DNA from: Novosphingobium sp. ZN18A2
GTDB taxonomy: Bacteria; Pseudomonadota; Alphaproteobacteria; Sphingomonadales; Sphingomonadaceae
Length of the DNA: 64,000 nt
Direction of reading: 5' to 3'
NCBI RefSeq assembly: GCF_036784765.1
Contig: NZ_CP136651.1
Coordinates: 372,001-436,000, forward strand
Position 1 is the first letter of the stretch. Each line of letters opens with the position of its first letter. The notes beneath the pieces were generated by a model. It ran no database searches. It saw nothing but the letters and a program-made list of their open reading frames with translations, and was not told where the DNA came from. The position numbers were made by a program, and so were the translations under genes. Shown piece by piece: positions 1 through 8,663 of this stretch.

Positions 1-444
1 TCCGAAGGGTTGGGCCTGATGGTGTGGAGCCCGCTGGCCGGCGGCTTCCTTTCGGGCAAGTACACCCGCGATGGCGAGGCGGGCGGCAAGAACGACCAGG
101 GACGCCGTTCGAATTTCGATTTCCCGCCGGTAAACAAGGACAAGGGCTTTGATGTGATCGACGCGATGCGCGAGGTTGCCGAAACGCGCGGCTGCACCGT
201 CGCGCAAGTCGCGCTGGCGTGGCTGTTGGAAAAGCCCGCGGTGTCATCGGTGATCATCGGCGCCAAGCGGCAGGACCAGCTGGCCGACAACCTTGGCGCG
301 GTGGACGTGGAGCTTTCTGCCGACGACATGGCCAAGCTGGACAAGGCGAGCGCGCTGGCAAGCGAATATCCTGGCTGGATGCTCGAACGCCAGGGCACAT
401 ATCGCCAGGGCGGGAAGGCCGGGGACAAGCCCGGAAATTCGTGA
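1..444 (+). CDS. Aldo/keto reductase, C-terminal part (5' end outside window)
   Basis: The reading frame is open from the first base, so the gene starts upstream. About 147 residues remain. They carry the late part of the aldo/keto reductase TIM barrel: a VWSPLAGGFLSGKY segment, then an ALAWLLEKPAVSSVIIGAK segment that in this family contacts the NADPH phosphate. The protein ends in a short Gly/Lys-rich tail. Family members reduce aldehydes or ketones with NADPH in the cytoplasm; the substrate cannot be inferred. The catalytic Asp/Tyr/Lys/His residues lie in the missing part. The stop is 10 nt before nadD. Confidence 0.88.
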   Translation, partial: SEGLGLMVWSPLAGGFLSGKYTRDGEAGGKNDQGRRSNFDFPPVNKDKGFDVIDAMREVAETRGCTVAQVALAWLLEKPAVSSVIIGAKRQDQLADNLGAVDVELSADDMAKLDKASALASEYPGWMLERQGTYRQGGKAGDKPGNS

Positions 445-454
445 CGGAACGCGG

Positions 455-1108
455 ATGAAACGCAGGGGGCCGATAACCGGGTTGCTGGGCGGCAGCTTCA
501 ACCCGGCGCATGGCGGGCACCGGAGGATCAGCCTTTTCGCCATCCGCGCGCTGCGCCTTGATGAAGTTTGGTGGCTGGTTTCGCCGGGCAATCCGCTGAA
601 GGCGAGCGAGGGCATGGCCCCGCTCGCCGCGCGGCTGGCCTCTGCGCGCGAGCAGGCCCGCGGCGCGCCGATCCGCGCCACGGCGATAGAGGCGCGGCTG
701 GGCACGCGCTTTACCGCCGATACGCTGAAGGCGCTGCAACGCCGCTATCCGAAGCGGCGCTTCGTGTGGCTGATGGGGGCGGACAACCTTGCCCAGTTCC
801 ACCTCTGGAAGGACTGGAAAACCATCGCGCGCACCATGCCGATTGCGGTTATCGCGCGTCCGGGTTATGATGCGGCTGCGATGGCGAGCCCCGCCATGGC
901 CTGGCTGCGCCGCTGGCGCCGGCGGCCGGAACAGTTAGTGAATGGCGCAAGATGGAGCGCTCCGGCGCTGGTGTTGCTGCGTTTCGATCCCGATCCGCGA
1001 TCGGCCACCGCTTTGAGGAAAGCCGATCCCCAATGGCACCGCCGACACGCGGGCAAACGCTTACGCGATCCGCTCACCCATTTCATGGTACGGGAAGGGC
1101 AGCCCTGA
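455..1108 (+). CDS. nadD: Nicotinate-nucleotide adenylyltransferase
   Basis: Joins nicotinate mononucleotide and ATP to give deamido-NAD, a late step of NAD synthesis in the cytoplasm. The 217-residue protein opens with a GGSFNPAHGGH segment that includes the nucleotidyltransferase HxGH signature. It has the conserved GADNLAQFHLWKDW block in the middle and an RSATALR segment near the C terminus matching the family's ISxTxxR motif. I chose the ATG at 455 because the family motif begins about 10 residues later; the frame stays open upstream only because it overlaps the preceding gene. The order nadD, rsfS, rlmH is common in proteobacteria and supports the call. Confidence 0.93.
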   Translation: MKRRGPITGLLGGSFNPAHGGHRRISLFAIRALRLDEVWWLVSPGNPLKASEGMAPLAARLASAREQARGAPIRATAIEARLGTRFTADTLKALQRRYPKRRFVWLMGADNLAQFHLWKDWKTIARTMPIAVIARPGYDAAAMASPAMAWLRRWRRRPEQLVNGARWSAPALVLLRFDPDPRSATALRKADPQWHRRHAGKRLRDPLTHFMVREGQP

Positions 1109-1220
1109 TACGGCGTCCCGCCTTGACGTATGCGCCGCCCCGCAGGGGGGCCGGGCGCGTGCAATGGCAATCCCGATCATATTCGTTCCCCAAAGGCCGA
1201 AAGGAGCCGATTTTCAACAG

Positions 1221-1613
1221 ATGACACGCGCGCAACCCGTGCCGGCCAAGGCCGGCGCCGCCGCTTCGGGAGGAATACAGCCTCTCTACGACCTCGTGAT
1301 GCAGTCGCTTGACGACGACCAGGCACAAGAGGTCGTGTCCATCCCGCTCGAAGGCAAAAGCTCTGTCGCCGATCACATGATCGTCGCTTCGGGCCGATCC
1401 ACGCGCCAGGTCGCGTCGATGGCCCAGAAACTTGCCGAACGCATCAAGCAGGCAGGATACGGCAGCCCCCGGATAGAGGGCCTGCCCGCCGCCGACTGGG
1501 TGCTGATCGATGCCGGAGACGTGGTGGTCCACCTGTTCCGCCCCGAAGTGCGCAGCTTCTATAACCTGGAAAGGATGTGGGCCTTCGGCGACGCGTCGCC
1601 CGCAGCGGCGTGA
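1221..1613 (+). CDS. rsfS: Ribosome silencing factor RsfS
   Basis: RsfS binds ribosomal protein L14 and blocks joining of the ribosomal subunits, dampening translation in poor conditions. From the ATG at 1221 the product is 130 residues. It contains the typical KSSVADHMIVASGRSTRQV segment, a DWVLIDAGDVVVHLF segment, and the R-x-F-Y-N-L-E-R-M-W sequence near the end. An in-frame ATG at 1164 would add 19 residues that do not resemble the family. An AAGGAG at 1201-1206 precedes the chosen start at a rather long 14 nt, so the start is only moderately sure. It sits between nadD and rlmH, its usual neighbours. Confidence 0.92.
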   Translation: MTRAQPVPAKAGAAASGGIQPLYDLVMQSLDDDQAQEVVSIPLEGKSSVADHMIVASGRSTRQVASMAQKLAERIKQAGYGSPRIEGLPAADWVLIDAGDVVVHLFRPEVRSFYNLERMWAFGDASPAAA

Positions 1614-1735
1614 TCGTTCCGCCGGTGTGGCCGGGCTGACAGTTTTGTCGGGTGCGCCTTCGACCTCCGTCGAAGGCTTGCGGCGCCGCACGACACGCAA
1701 GATGTCTTGCGATCCACAGGGATTCCGCGACGATC

Positions 1736-2164
1736 ATGGCCACGCTTCTTCACATCATCGCGCGCGGGAAAATCGGGCGGTCGCCCGAGGCAGAACTGGT
1801 GGAGCGTTACGCAAAGCGCATCGCCTGGCCGTTCAGGGTGACCGAACTGCCAGACAGCGGCGGCACCATGCCCGCGCCGCTTACCCCTTTCCGCACCGTC
1901 GCGCTGGATGAACGGGGCACGCAGATGGCATCGATGCAGTTCGCGAAAAAACTGGAACGCTGGCGCGATGACGGCATTCGCGAAGTGCGCTTCCTGATCG
2001 GCGCGGCGGACGGGCATTCCGAAGGCGAACGGCAGGAGGCTGATCTGCTGATCGCATTCGGCGCCGCCACCTGGCCGCACATGATGGCCCGCGCGATGCT
2101 GGCCGAACAGTTGTGGCGTGCCACCAGCATTATCGCTGGCCATCCCTATCATCGCGAAGGATAA
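1736..2164 (+). CDS. rlmH: 23S rRNA pseudouridine-1915 N3-methyltransferase
   Basis: SPOUT-fold methyltransferase that uses S-adenosylmethionine to methylate pseudouridine 1915 in helix 69 of 23S rRNA. The 142-residue product has the cofactor-knot segment FLIGAADGH (residues 87-94) and the terminal GHPYHRE block (135-141) that forms the active site. It is somewhat shorter than the roughly 155 residues of enterobacterial RlmH. The frame is open to 1652, but the conserved N terminus begins at the ATG at 1736. The next gene starts 10 nt after the stop, suggesting co-transcription. Confidence 0.94.
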   Translation: MATLLHIIARGKIGRSPEAELVERYAKRIAWPFRVTELPDSGGTMPAPLTPFRTVALDERGTQMASMQFAKKLERWRDDGIREVRFLIGAADGHSEGERQEADLLIAFGAATWPHMMARAMLAEQLWRATSIIAGHPYHREG

Positions 2165-2174
2165 GACCGGCGTA

Positions 2175-3374
2175 ATGACGTCGCGGACCTTGTTCCTTTC
2201 GCTTTTCGTTGCGCTGGCCGGCCTGCTCGGCTGGCAGCTAAGCGCCAGCGCGGCCGCACCTTTCGCCAGTTCGCAGGATGCCGCCGCGGCCTTGCGCGAT
2301 GCGCAGGCCGAGCTTGCGGCCGCGCGCGCGCGCGGCAAGGAATACGATGCGAAGGCGAAATCGGCGCGCGACGCGGTTGAGCGCACGCGCCAGCAGGCGG
2401 CGGCTGTCGCCGCGCGCATCCAGCAGTCCGAGGCGGAGATACGCCTGGCGGGCGCGAAGATCGCTGTGCTCGACCGGCAGAGCACGGCGCTGCGCGACAG
2501 GCTGGCCGCGAAGCAGCAGCCGGTGGTGCGGCTTACTGGCGCGCTTGAACTGATGGCGCGCCGTCCGCTTGTCTTCAGCCTGCTGCGTCCGGGTTCGCTG
2601 CGCGAAACCGTGTATATGCGCGCGGTGCTGGAAACGATGCTGCCCGAAGTGAAGCGGCGCACGCTTTCGCTGCGCGGCGAACTGGAACGCGCGCACGACC
2701 TGCGCACCAAGACGGCGCTCGCCCAGGCGGACTTGCGCAAGGGAGAGGCGGGGCTGGCCGCGCGGCGCAAGGAACTGGCCGCGCTGGAAAGCCGCCAGCG
2801 CATCGCATCGCGCAGCGCGCAGACGGTTGCCCTGCGCGAAGCGGACCGGGTTACGAACCTGGCCGAACAATCGCGCGATATCAGCGGCTTGATCGGCCAG
2901 CTGGACAAGGAAGGCGCGCTGCGCGACCGACTGGCCGCGCTGGCAGGGCCGGTCATGCGCCCGGCCGATCCCGCCAACGCGCCGCCTGTGGATGCCGACG
3001 CACCGGCCCCCGCTGCCGCGCCGCAGCGGCCGGACTGGATCATGCCCGTCGCCGGCCGGCTGGTTTCGGGCTTCGGAACGCCGGGTCCGGGCGGCCCCGC
3101 GCAAGGCATAACGCTGGCCCCGCAGGGCGGCGCGCAAGTTGTTTCGCCCGCAGCGGGCCGCGTGGCCTTTGCCGGGCCATATCGCGGTTTCGGGCGTATC
3201 GTGATCATAGAGCATCCGGGCGGCTGGACTTCGCTGGTCACCGGACTGGGCCGCGTTGTCGCGCAGACGGGCGACGCGGTGGTGCAGGGCGCGCCGCTGG
3301 GCAATGCGCTGCCCGGCGGCAACGTGACGGTTGAACTGCGCAAGGATGGAGAGCCGGTGAACCCGGTGGGATAG
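2175..3374 (+). CDS. EnvC-like murein hydrolase activator, degenerate M23/LytM domain
   Basis: Predicted periplasmic protein of 399 residues. It has a signal peptide (about 1-27), a long Ala/Arg/Gln/Glu-rich coiled coil (about 30-255), a Pro/Ala linker, and a C-terminal LytM/peptidase M23 domain (about 293-399). This is the layout of EnvC, which activates cell-separation amidases. Active M23 enzymes bind zinc through HxxxD and HxH motifs. Here the corresponding places read QGITLAP, LVTGLG and VTVELR, with no histidine, so the domain is probably a non-catalytic activator, as in EnvC. The S41 protease gene downstream is a frequent partner of EnvC-like genes. The ATG at 2175 gives a clean signal peptide; an upstream in-frame start overlaps rlmH. 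Confidence 0.87.
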   Translation: MTSRTLFLSLFVALAGLLGWQLSASAAAPFASSQDAAAALRDAQAELAAARARGKEYDAKAKSARDAVERTRQQAAAVAARIQQSEAEIRLAGAKIAVLDRQSTALRDRLAAKQQPVVRLTGALELMARRPLVFSLLRPGSLRETVYMRAVLETMLPEVKRRTLSLRGELERAHDLRTKTALAQADLRKGEAGLAARRKELAALESRQRIASRSAQTVALREADRVTNLAEQSRDISGLIGQLDKEGALRDRLAALAGPVMRPADPANAPPVDADAPAPAAAPQRPDWIMPVAGRLVSGFGTPGPGGPAQGITLAPQGGAQVVSPAAGRVAFAGPYRGFGRIVIIEHPGGWTSLVTGLGRVVAQTGDAVVQGAPLGNALPGGNVTVELRKDGEPVNPVG

Positions 3375-3494
3375 CCGCCGCCCCGGTCGCCGTCCGGCAC
3401 CGAAATCGATCATGTGACGAAGGCCATCTGGCGTTAAGCCGTTTGCCGCTATAGATTAGCCGTTATCGAGGAAAATGCCGAGAAAGCCCCGCCG

Positions 3495-4826
3495 ATGAAG
3501 TTTATGCCCATTTTGCGCGCCAGCGCCCTTGTCAGCGCGGTCGCGCTTATCCCGGCGTCGACCGCCGGCCTTGCCGCGGTGGACGCAAAGTCCGGCCCGC
3601 AGTTCGGCAAGCTGATGGCCGTCTACGAACGCGTGAAGGCCGACTATGTAGAGCCGGTGGACGACAGCAAGCTGGTGAAGGGCGCGATCGACGGGATGCT
3701 GGCCGCGCTGGACCCGCATTCCTCCTATCTGGACGCGCGCGATTTCGAAAATCTCAAGACGCAGACGGATGGCGCCTATGGCGGGCTTGGCCTGTCGGTG
3801 ACGCTTGACGACGGCGCGGTAAAGGTGATCGCGCCGATCAAGGGCAGCCCGGCGGCGCAGGCGGGCATGAAGGCCGGCGACTATATCACCCACCTCGACG
3901 GCAAGCTGATCTACGGCGGGTCGCTTGACGATGCGGTTGACCAGATGCGCGGCAAGCCCGGCACCCAGATTCGCCTGACCGTCTATCGTCCCGGCCGCGA
4001 CGATCCCTTCGATCTTACCCTGACGCGCCAGATCATCGACCTGAAGCCGGTGACGTGGGAAACGAAGGACAACGATATCGGCGTGATCACCGTTTCCAGC
4101 TTCAGCGCCGACGTGGGGTCTGACGTTGCCGAAGCGGTGCGCGACCTGAAAACCAAGACGGCCGGCAAGCTGGCGGGCCTGGTCATCGATCTGCGCGAAG
4201 ACCCGGGCGGGCTGCTGGACGAGGCGGTGACGATGTCCGACCTGTTCCTGGACAAGGGCACGATCGTTTCGCAGCGCGGCCGCCTGCCGCAGGACAACGA
4301 AACCTATACCGCGACGCCGGGCGATATCGCGCGCGGCCTGCCGATCATCGTGCTGATAGACGAAGGCACGGCGTCTGCGTCCGAAATCGTTGCCGGCGCA
4401 TTGCAGGACCACCATCGCGCGCTGATCATGGGTGAACGCAGCTTCGGCAAGGGCAGCGTGCAGACGCTGATCCCGCTCAGCCGCGACACCGCCCTCAAGC
4501 TGACGACCGCGCGCTATTACACGCCGTCGGGTCGTTCGGTGCAGGAAGGCGGCATCGATCCCGATGTGACCGTGCCGCAGCTTTCCGATCCGGACCGGCG
4601 TGCGCGCGAACTGATGCGCTATCGCGAAAGCGACCTGCGCGGGCACCTGGTCAATGAAAACAAGCTCGACGACAAGGAACTGGAGAAAGACAGGCAGGAC
4701 GATCCGCGCTTCAAGGTCAGCGCGGAGGAACTGAAGAAGCAGGGCATCAAGGACTTCCAGCTGCACTATGCGCTGCAGACCATAAAGCGCACCACGCCGC
4801 AGGCGCTGGCCGCGATGCAGAAGTAA
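3495..4826 (+). CDS. ctpA: S41 family C-terminal processing protease
   Basis: Secreted serine protease of 443 residues that trims or degrades periplasmic proteins. It has a signal peptide (about 1-28), a PDZ domain (about 95-180, with the GLGLSV carboxylate-binding loop) and the S41 catalytic domain. The catalytic Ser/Lys dyad is predicted at Ser294 (in GTASASE) and Lys319 (in SFGKGS), the 25-residue spacing seen in this family. One variation is EDPGG where many relatives have NNPGG. It follows the EnvC-like gene by 120 nt and precedes dsbB by 6 nt. In other proteobacteria such proteases often regulate murein hydrolases, which fits the neighbourhood. Confidence 0.93.
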   Translation: MKFMPILRASALVSAVALIPASTAGLAAVDAKSGPQFGKLMAVYERVKADYVEPVDDSKLVKGAIDGMLAALDPHSSYLDARDFENLKTQTDGAYGGLGLSVTLDDGAVKVIAPIKGSPAAQAGMKAGDYITHLDGKLIYGGSLDDAVDQMRGKPGTQIRLTVYRPGRDDPFDLTLTRQIIDLKPVTWETKDNDIGVITVSSFSADVGSDVAEAVRDLKTKTAGKLAGLVIDLREDPGGLLDEAVTMSDLFLDKGTIVSQRGRLPQDNETYTATPGDIARGLPIIVLIDEGTASASEIVAGALQDHHRALIMGERSFGKGSVQTLIPLSRDTALKLTTARYYTPSGRSVQEGGIDPDVTVPQLSDPDRRARELMRYRESDLRGHLVNENKLDDKELEKDRQDDPRFKVSAEELKKQGIKDFQLHYALQTIKRTTPQALAAMQK

Positions 4827-4832
4827 GCCGGG

Positions 4833-5318
4833 ATGAAGCCTTCCCGCAGCCGCGACGCGGCTTACATGCTTGCGCTTGTGGTACCTTTCGCGCTGCTGGG
4901 CGGCGCACTGGTTGCGCAGTTCGTGTTCGGTCTTGCGCCGTGCGAGATGTGCTGGTGGCAGCGTTACCCGCACATGGCAGCGATCGTGCTGGCGATCCTG
5001 GGCTGGATGGCGCGCAAGGGGCGCGCGGGCGACGCGTTCATCGCGCTGGCCGCCGTTGCAATTGCGATCAGCGGCGCGATCGGCGCGTTTCATGCCGGTG
5101 TGGAATATCACTGGTGGGAAGGCGTTACCGCCTGCACCCAGACGGTGCCGGTAAACGGCGATCCGCTTGCGGCAATTTCCGCCGCGCCTCTGATCCGTTG
5201 CGACGTGGCGCCCTGGACCCTGTTCGGAATCAGCCTTGCGGGCTATAACTTCCTTGTATCGATGGCCGGTGCGGTGCTGGCGCTGGGGCTGCTCGGCCAT
5301 GCGCGCAAGGCCCGTTGA
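4833..5318 (+). CDS. dsbB: Disulfide bond formation protein B
   Basis: Inner-membrane protein that re-oxidises DsbA and passes electrons to quinone. The 161-residue product has four hydrophobic segments and the two essential cysteine pairs: Cys37-Cys40 in PCEMCWWQR, and Cys101 and Cys123 in the second periplasmic loop. The RYPH following the first pair is typical of the quinone-binding region. It starts 6 nt after the S41 protease stop, so the genes are probably co-transcribed. No dsbA is visible in the window. Confidence 0.92.
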   Translation: MKPSRSRDAAYMLALVVPFALLGGALVAQFVFGLAPCEMCWWQRYPHMAAIVLAILGWMARKGRAGDAFIALAAVAIAISGAIGAFHAGVEYHWWEGVTACTQTVPVNGDPLAAISAAPLIRCDVAPWTLFGISLAGYNFLVSMAGAVLALGLLGHARKAR

Positions 5319-5370
5319 ACCGGGTCGGCTTGTCCACGCCGCCCAGAATACCCAGGAAGAGGTTTCAGCC

Positions 5371-5886
5371 ATGACCAGTGACAGGACCGACGCGATGCTG
5401 CGGGTCGACCAGGCGGGCGAATATGGCGCGACGCGGATCTATGCCGGGCAACTGGCGGTCATGGGGGACCGTGCGCCGCATTCGGCCGAAGTTGCTGCAA
5501 TGGCCGCGCAAGAGGCCGGACATCGCGAAAAGTTCGACGCACTGATTGCCGAACGCGGCGTTCGGCCCACCGCGTTACAGCCGTTCTGGTCGGTTGCCGG
5601 ATATGCGCTGGGCGCGGCGACGGCGCTGATCGGCCCGGAGGCGGCGATGGCCTGCACAGCCGCGATCGAGACCGAGATCGACCGTCACTATACCCAGCAA
5701 CTGGACGAGCTGGGCGATGACGATCCCGAGCTGGGCAGCATGATCGCGCAGTTTCGCGATGACGAGCGCGAGCATCGCGATGCGGCCCTCGCCGCCGGGG
5801 CGGAGCGCGCGCCGGCCTATCCCTTGCTGTCGGGCGCGATCCGGCTGGGCTGCCGCTTGGCGATCAGGCTGTCCGAAAAAATCTGA
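5371..5886 (+). CDS. coq7: Coq7 family demethoxyubiquinone hydroxylase
   Basis: Di-iron monooxygenase for a late hydroxylation of the ubiquinone ring. The 171-residue protein retains all six expected iron ligands: Glu17, Glu48 and His51 (QEAGH), Glu100, and Glu132 and His135 (EREH). The ATG at 5371 is preceded by an AGGAAGAGG ribosome binding site; the frame is open further upstream into dsbB but without family similarity. The position directly behind dsbB, which uses quinone, may be coincidental. Coq7 instead of the flavin enzyme UbiF is usual for alphaproteobacteria. Confidence 0.94.
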   Translation: MTSDRTDAMLRVDQAGEYGATRIYAGQLAVMGDRAPHSAEVAAMAAQEAGHREKFDALIAERGVRPTALQPFWSVAGYALGAATALIGPEAAMACTAAIETEIDRHYTQQLDELGDDDPELGSMIAQFRDDEREHRDAALAAGAERAPAYPLLSGAIRLGCRLAIRLSEKI

Positions 5887-6055
5887 TCGCCGGATAGTCG
5901 CCTTTCCGTTCATCTTTGACGCGGATCAGGGCGGCGGCTTCATCTATCATTCAAGCCGAGCGCGTCCTATATCGGGCCGGGGCGGCAAAGTCCGCCGCAT
6001 GGTCGAACAGGTCAAATGGCCGAACCGGCCAAGTTGACGAATCGGAGTGCCAACG

Positions 6056-6709
6056 ATGAAGCCTTTCCTGCCTGCCCTGTTTCTCGCCGGCGCCGCGGCG
6101 CTTGCCGCTTCGCCCGCGCTTGCGCAGGATAACGCCGGTTCCGCCTCTGATGCGTCCGCGTCCAGTATGGGCGAAGCGACTTCGGGCGGCGAAAAGGTGA
6201 ACGCGGTTATCGTCTATGGCGACGATCCCTGTCCCAAGTCGACCGGTGACGAAATCACCGTCTGCGCGCGCAAGGACGAATCCGAACGCTATCGCATTCC
6301 CGCGCCGTTCCGCGCGCCCAATCCCAACAACCCGGTCAACCAGTCGTGGACCGAACGGGCGAAAAGCTTCGAAACGGTGGGCAAGTTCGGCACGCTCAGC
6401 TGCTCGCCGGTGGGCGCGGGCGGCGCGACGGGGTGCCTAAGCCAGCTGATCGACCGGGCCTATGCCGAAAAGGCTGAATCGAGCGATGTGCGCTTTGGCA
6501 AGATCATTGAGGAAGAGCGCGAGAAGCGCCTTTCGAAGATCGACGCCGAAGCCGCCGACGAGCAGGCGCGCGTCGAAGAGCTTGAAAAGCAGTACGAGGC
6601 GAAAAAGGCCAAGGAAGCGGCCGAGAAGAAGGCCACGAATGCCGCGGGTGAAAGCACCGACGCGCCCCTGCCCAAGCCCGAGGCAACGCCTCCTTCCGAC
6701 GGTAACTGA
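6056..6709 (+). CDS. Secreted protein of unknown function with two-cysteine motif
   Basis: Unrecognised function. The 217-residue product has a signal peptide likely cleaved after Ala23 (SPALA-Q). It has a cysteine pair Cys59/Cys70 in a PCPKSTGDEITVCARK segment, a second pair Cys116/Cys127, and a long charged helix at about 150-205 (Glu/Lys/Ala-rich, probably coiled coil). The first motif resembles one in another secreted protein at 41871-42329. The ATG at 6056 is preferred over the GTG at 6047 because GGAG at 6044-6047 then sits at a normal distance. It stands alone, with a 169-nt gap after coq7, and converges on fabI. Probably periplasmic. Confidence 0.8.
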   Translation: MKPFLPALFLAGAAALAASPALAQDNAGSASDASASSMGEATSGGEKVNAVIVYGDDPCPKSTGDEITVCARKDESERYRIPAPFRAPNPNNPVNQSWTERAKSFETVGKFGTLSCSPVGAGGATGCLSQLIDRAYAEKAESSDVRFGKIIEEEREKRLSKIDAEAADEQARVEELEKQYEAKKAKEAAEKKATNAAGESTDAPLPKPEATPPSDGN

Positions 6710-6822
6710 TGCGGCGCGGCCGGGCGGGGGCAATCCCCGCACCGGCGCTTCCGAATCACGCCTTGGTAATGTTCAAGCGCCACACGGGCTTAACCCAGGG
6801 CCAAGCTCATCGCGCTTTGGTA

Positions 6823-7626
6823 TCAGACCAGCGATATATCGGGCGCGTCTTCCTGTTTCATGCCGACAAGGTTGTATCCGGCGTCCACGTGGTGGACCTC
6901 GCCGGTAACGCCCGATGCCAGTTCTGAAAGCAGGTAGAGCCCCGCGCCGCCCACATCCTCGATCGTCACGTTGCGGCGCAGCGGTGAATTGAGTTCGTTC
7001 CACTTGAGGATATAGCGGAAATCGCCGATCCCGCTGGCCGCCAGCGTCTTGATCGGCCCGGCGCTGATCGCGTTGACGCGGATGTTGTCCGGTCCCAGGT
7101 CGTTGGCGAGGTACTTGACGCTCGTTTCCAGCGCGGCCTTGGCCACGCCCATCACGTTGTAGTGCGGCACAACCTTTTCCGCGCCATAGTACGAAAGCGT
7201 CAGGATCGATCCGCCTTCGGGCATCATCTCTGCCGCGCGCTTGGTCACGGCCACAAGGCTGTAGGCGGAAATGTTCATGGTCATCAGGAAGTTGTCGAGG
7301 CTGGTATCGACGTACTTGCCGCGCAATTCGTTCTTGTCGGAAAAACCGATCGCGTGGACGATGAAGTCGATCGTCTCCCAGCGCGCCTTCAGCGCGTCGA
7401 ACGCGGTATCGAGAGCGGCCATGTCCGATACGTCGCATTCGATGAGGAAATCGCTGCCAAGGCTTTCGGCAAGCGGCTTCACCCGCTTGGCCAGTGCCTC
7501 GCCCTGATAGGAAAAGGCCAGTTCCGCGCCTTGTTCCGCAAGCTTCTGGGCAATGCCCCACGCCAGCGACTTGTCGTTTGCAAGCCCCATGATGAGGCCG
7601 CGCTTGTTCTTCATCAGACCGGTCAT
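6823..7626 (-). CDS. fabI: Enoyl-[acyl-carrier-protein] reductase (NADH) FabI
   Basis: Reduces trans-2-enoyl-ACP with NADH in the last step of each fatty-acid elongation cycle. The 267-residue short-chain dehydrogenase has the N-terminal nucleotide fold (GLANDKSLAWG) and the FabI-type active site SYYGAEK...HYNVMGVAK, with Tyr146, Tyr156 and Lys163 at the same numbers as in E. coli FabI. The family is the target of triclosan. Its ATG overlaps the stop of the yihY-like gene by 4 nt (ATGA), so translation is probably coupled. It is the last gene of a dnaJ-like/yihY/fabI group. Confidence 0.95.
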   Translation of the reverse strand: MTGLMKNKRGLIMGLANDKSLAWGIAQKLAEQGAELAFSYQGEALAKRVKPLAESLGSDFLIECDVSDMAALDTAFDALKARWETIDFIVHAIGFSDKNELRGKYVDTSLDNFLMTMNISAYSLVAVTKRAAEMMPEGGSILTLSYYGAEKVVPHYNVMGVAKAALETSVKYLANDLGPDNIRVNAISAGPIKTLAASGIGDFRYILKWNELNSPLRRNVTIEDVGGAGLYLLSELASGVTGEVHHVDAGYNLVGMKQEDAPDISLV

Positions 7627-8654
7627 TCGCCGTTCGTTCCACTCTTGCTATCGACCCGCTTCGGGGCCCGCTTGTTCGCCTTTCCAAGCATATCCTGCTC
7701 TTCGGGCGTTTCCGAAAGCGCCGCATTCAATTCGGCGCCGACAACCATCCCTAAGCCGACCAGCCAGAAAAAGAAAAGTGCGATCATTACTCCGGCAAGG
7801 CTTCCGTAAGTCAGGTCATAGGCAAAGAATAGCCGAAGAACGACCGGAAGAACGCTTGTAACGACCAGCCACCATACCGTTACAAGCAAGGCGCCGGGCC
7901 ACTTGGGATATCCCCTGCGGCGATATTCGCCCGGAGTGAGCGAGTAGAACAGCAGGTATAACGAAAGAAACAGTCCGCCCGCCGGAACGAACCGCGAAAG
8001 CGAAAGGCCGGTAAGGCGGCTGGCAAGCTGGGGCATCCAGGCATCGATGATCTGCTGGGCGGCGGTGATCCCCACTTGCAGTCCGATCGACAGGAAAAGC
8101 AGGACGGTTGCGCCCAGCACGATCGCGGTCGAAACCAGGCGATATCGCCAATATGCATATTCCGTCTTCGTGCCGTATGCGCGGCGCAGCAGATCGCGCA
8201 CGGTTTCGATCAGGCTGCCGGTGGTCCACAGCCCGATCAGGCCGCCCGCCCAGAGCAGCCAGCCCGTTCGCGCCTCTATCACCGCGCGACCGACCGGGGC
8301 CACCGCCTGCGCCACCACCGGCGGCAGGGCCAGGATCACGGTGTTCACCGCGATCGCGCGCTGGCTGGTCTCTCCGATAAGCGAAAAAACCGCGGCACTG
8401 ACGATGAAGAACGGGAACAGCGCAAACATCACCATGTAGGCAAGGTTTCCGGCGTGGATCAGCCCGTCGTTATAGACGCCGGTCCACACGCGCCGCGCGA
8501 TTTCCAGGTTGCGCCTCGCCGCTCCGCCCCGTTCGCCGCCTTCCGCCAGCCCGGCTTTCCAGCGCAGGGCATCGCGGCGGCGGCCTTCGGGCGAGAGATC
8601 GACAAGTTCGCGCAGTTCGTGCGCGGCGGTGCGAAGTTCTTCGCCCTCGCGCAC
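7623..8654 (-). CDS. YihY/BrkB family inner-membrane protein
   Basis: Membrane protein of 343 residues with about six hydrophobic segments and a basic N-terminal cytoplasmic region. The AGNLAYMVMFALFPFFI segment and the later RRAYG and YGSLAGVMIALFFFWL segments are typical of the YihY/BrkB family (formerly misnamed ribonuclease BN). The biochemical role of the family is unsettled. Translation probably starts at the GTG at 8654, 9 nt after the dnaJ-like stop, and the stop overlaps the fabI start. The C-terminal tail is hydrophilic and Lys-rich. Confidence 0.9.
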   Translation of the reverse strand: MREGEELRTAAHELRELVDLSPEGRRRDALRWKAGLAEGGERGGAARRNLEIARRVWTGVYNDGLIHAGNLAYMVMFALFPFFIVSAAVFSLIGETSQRAIAVNTVILALPPVVAQAVAPVGRAVIEARTGWLLWAGGLIGLWTTGSLIETVRDLLRRAYGTKTEYAYWRYRLVSTAIVLGATVLLFLSIGLQVGITAAQQIIDAWMPQLASRLTGLSLSRFVPAGGLFLSLYLLFYSLTPGEYRRRGYPKWPGALLVTVWWLVVTSVLPVVLRLFFAYDLTYGSLAGVMIALFFFWLVGLGMVVGAELNAALSETPEEQDMLGKANKRAPKRVDSKSGTNGE

Positions 8655-8663
8655 GATCCCGGC

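Noticed and set aside
1559..3400. 613-codon minus-strand frame over rlmH and the EnvC-like gene
   Set aside because: Ser/Arg/Ala-rich shadow of real plus-strand genes, without family similarity.
6724..6740. GCGGGG-N5-CCCCGC as terminator between the secreted protein gene and fabI
   Set aside because: Short, with no T run in either direction; common by chance in GC-rich DNA.
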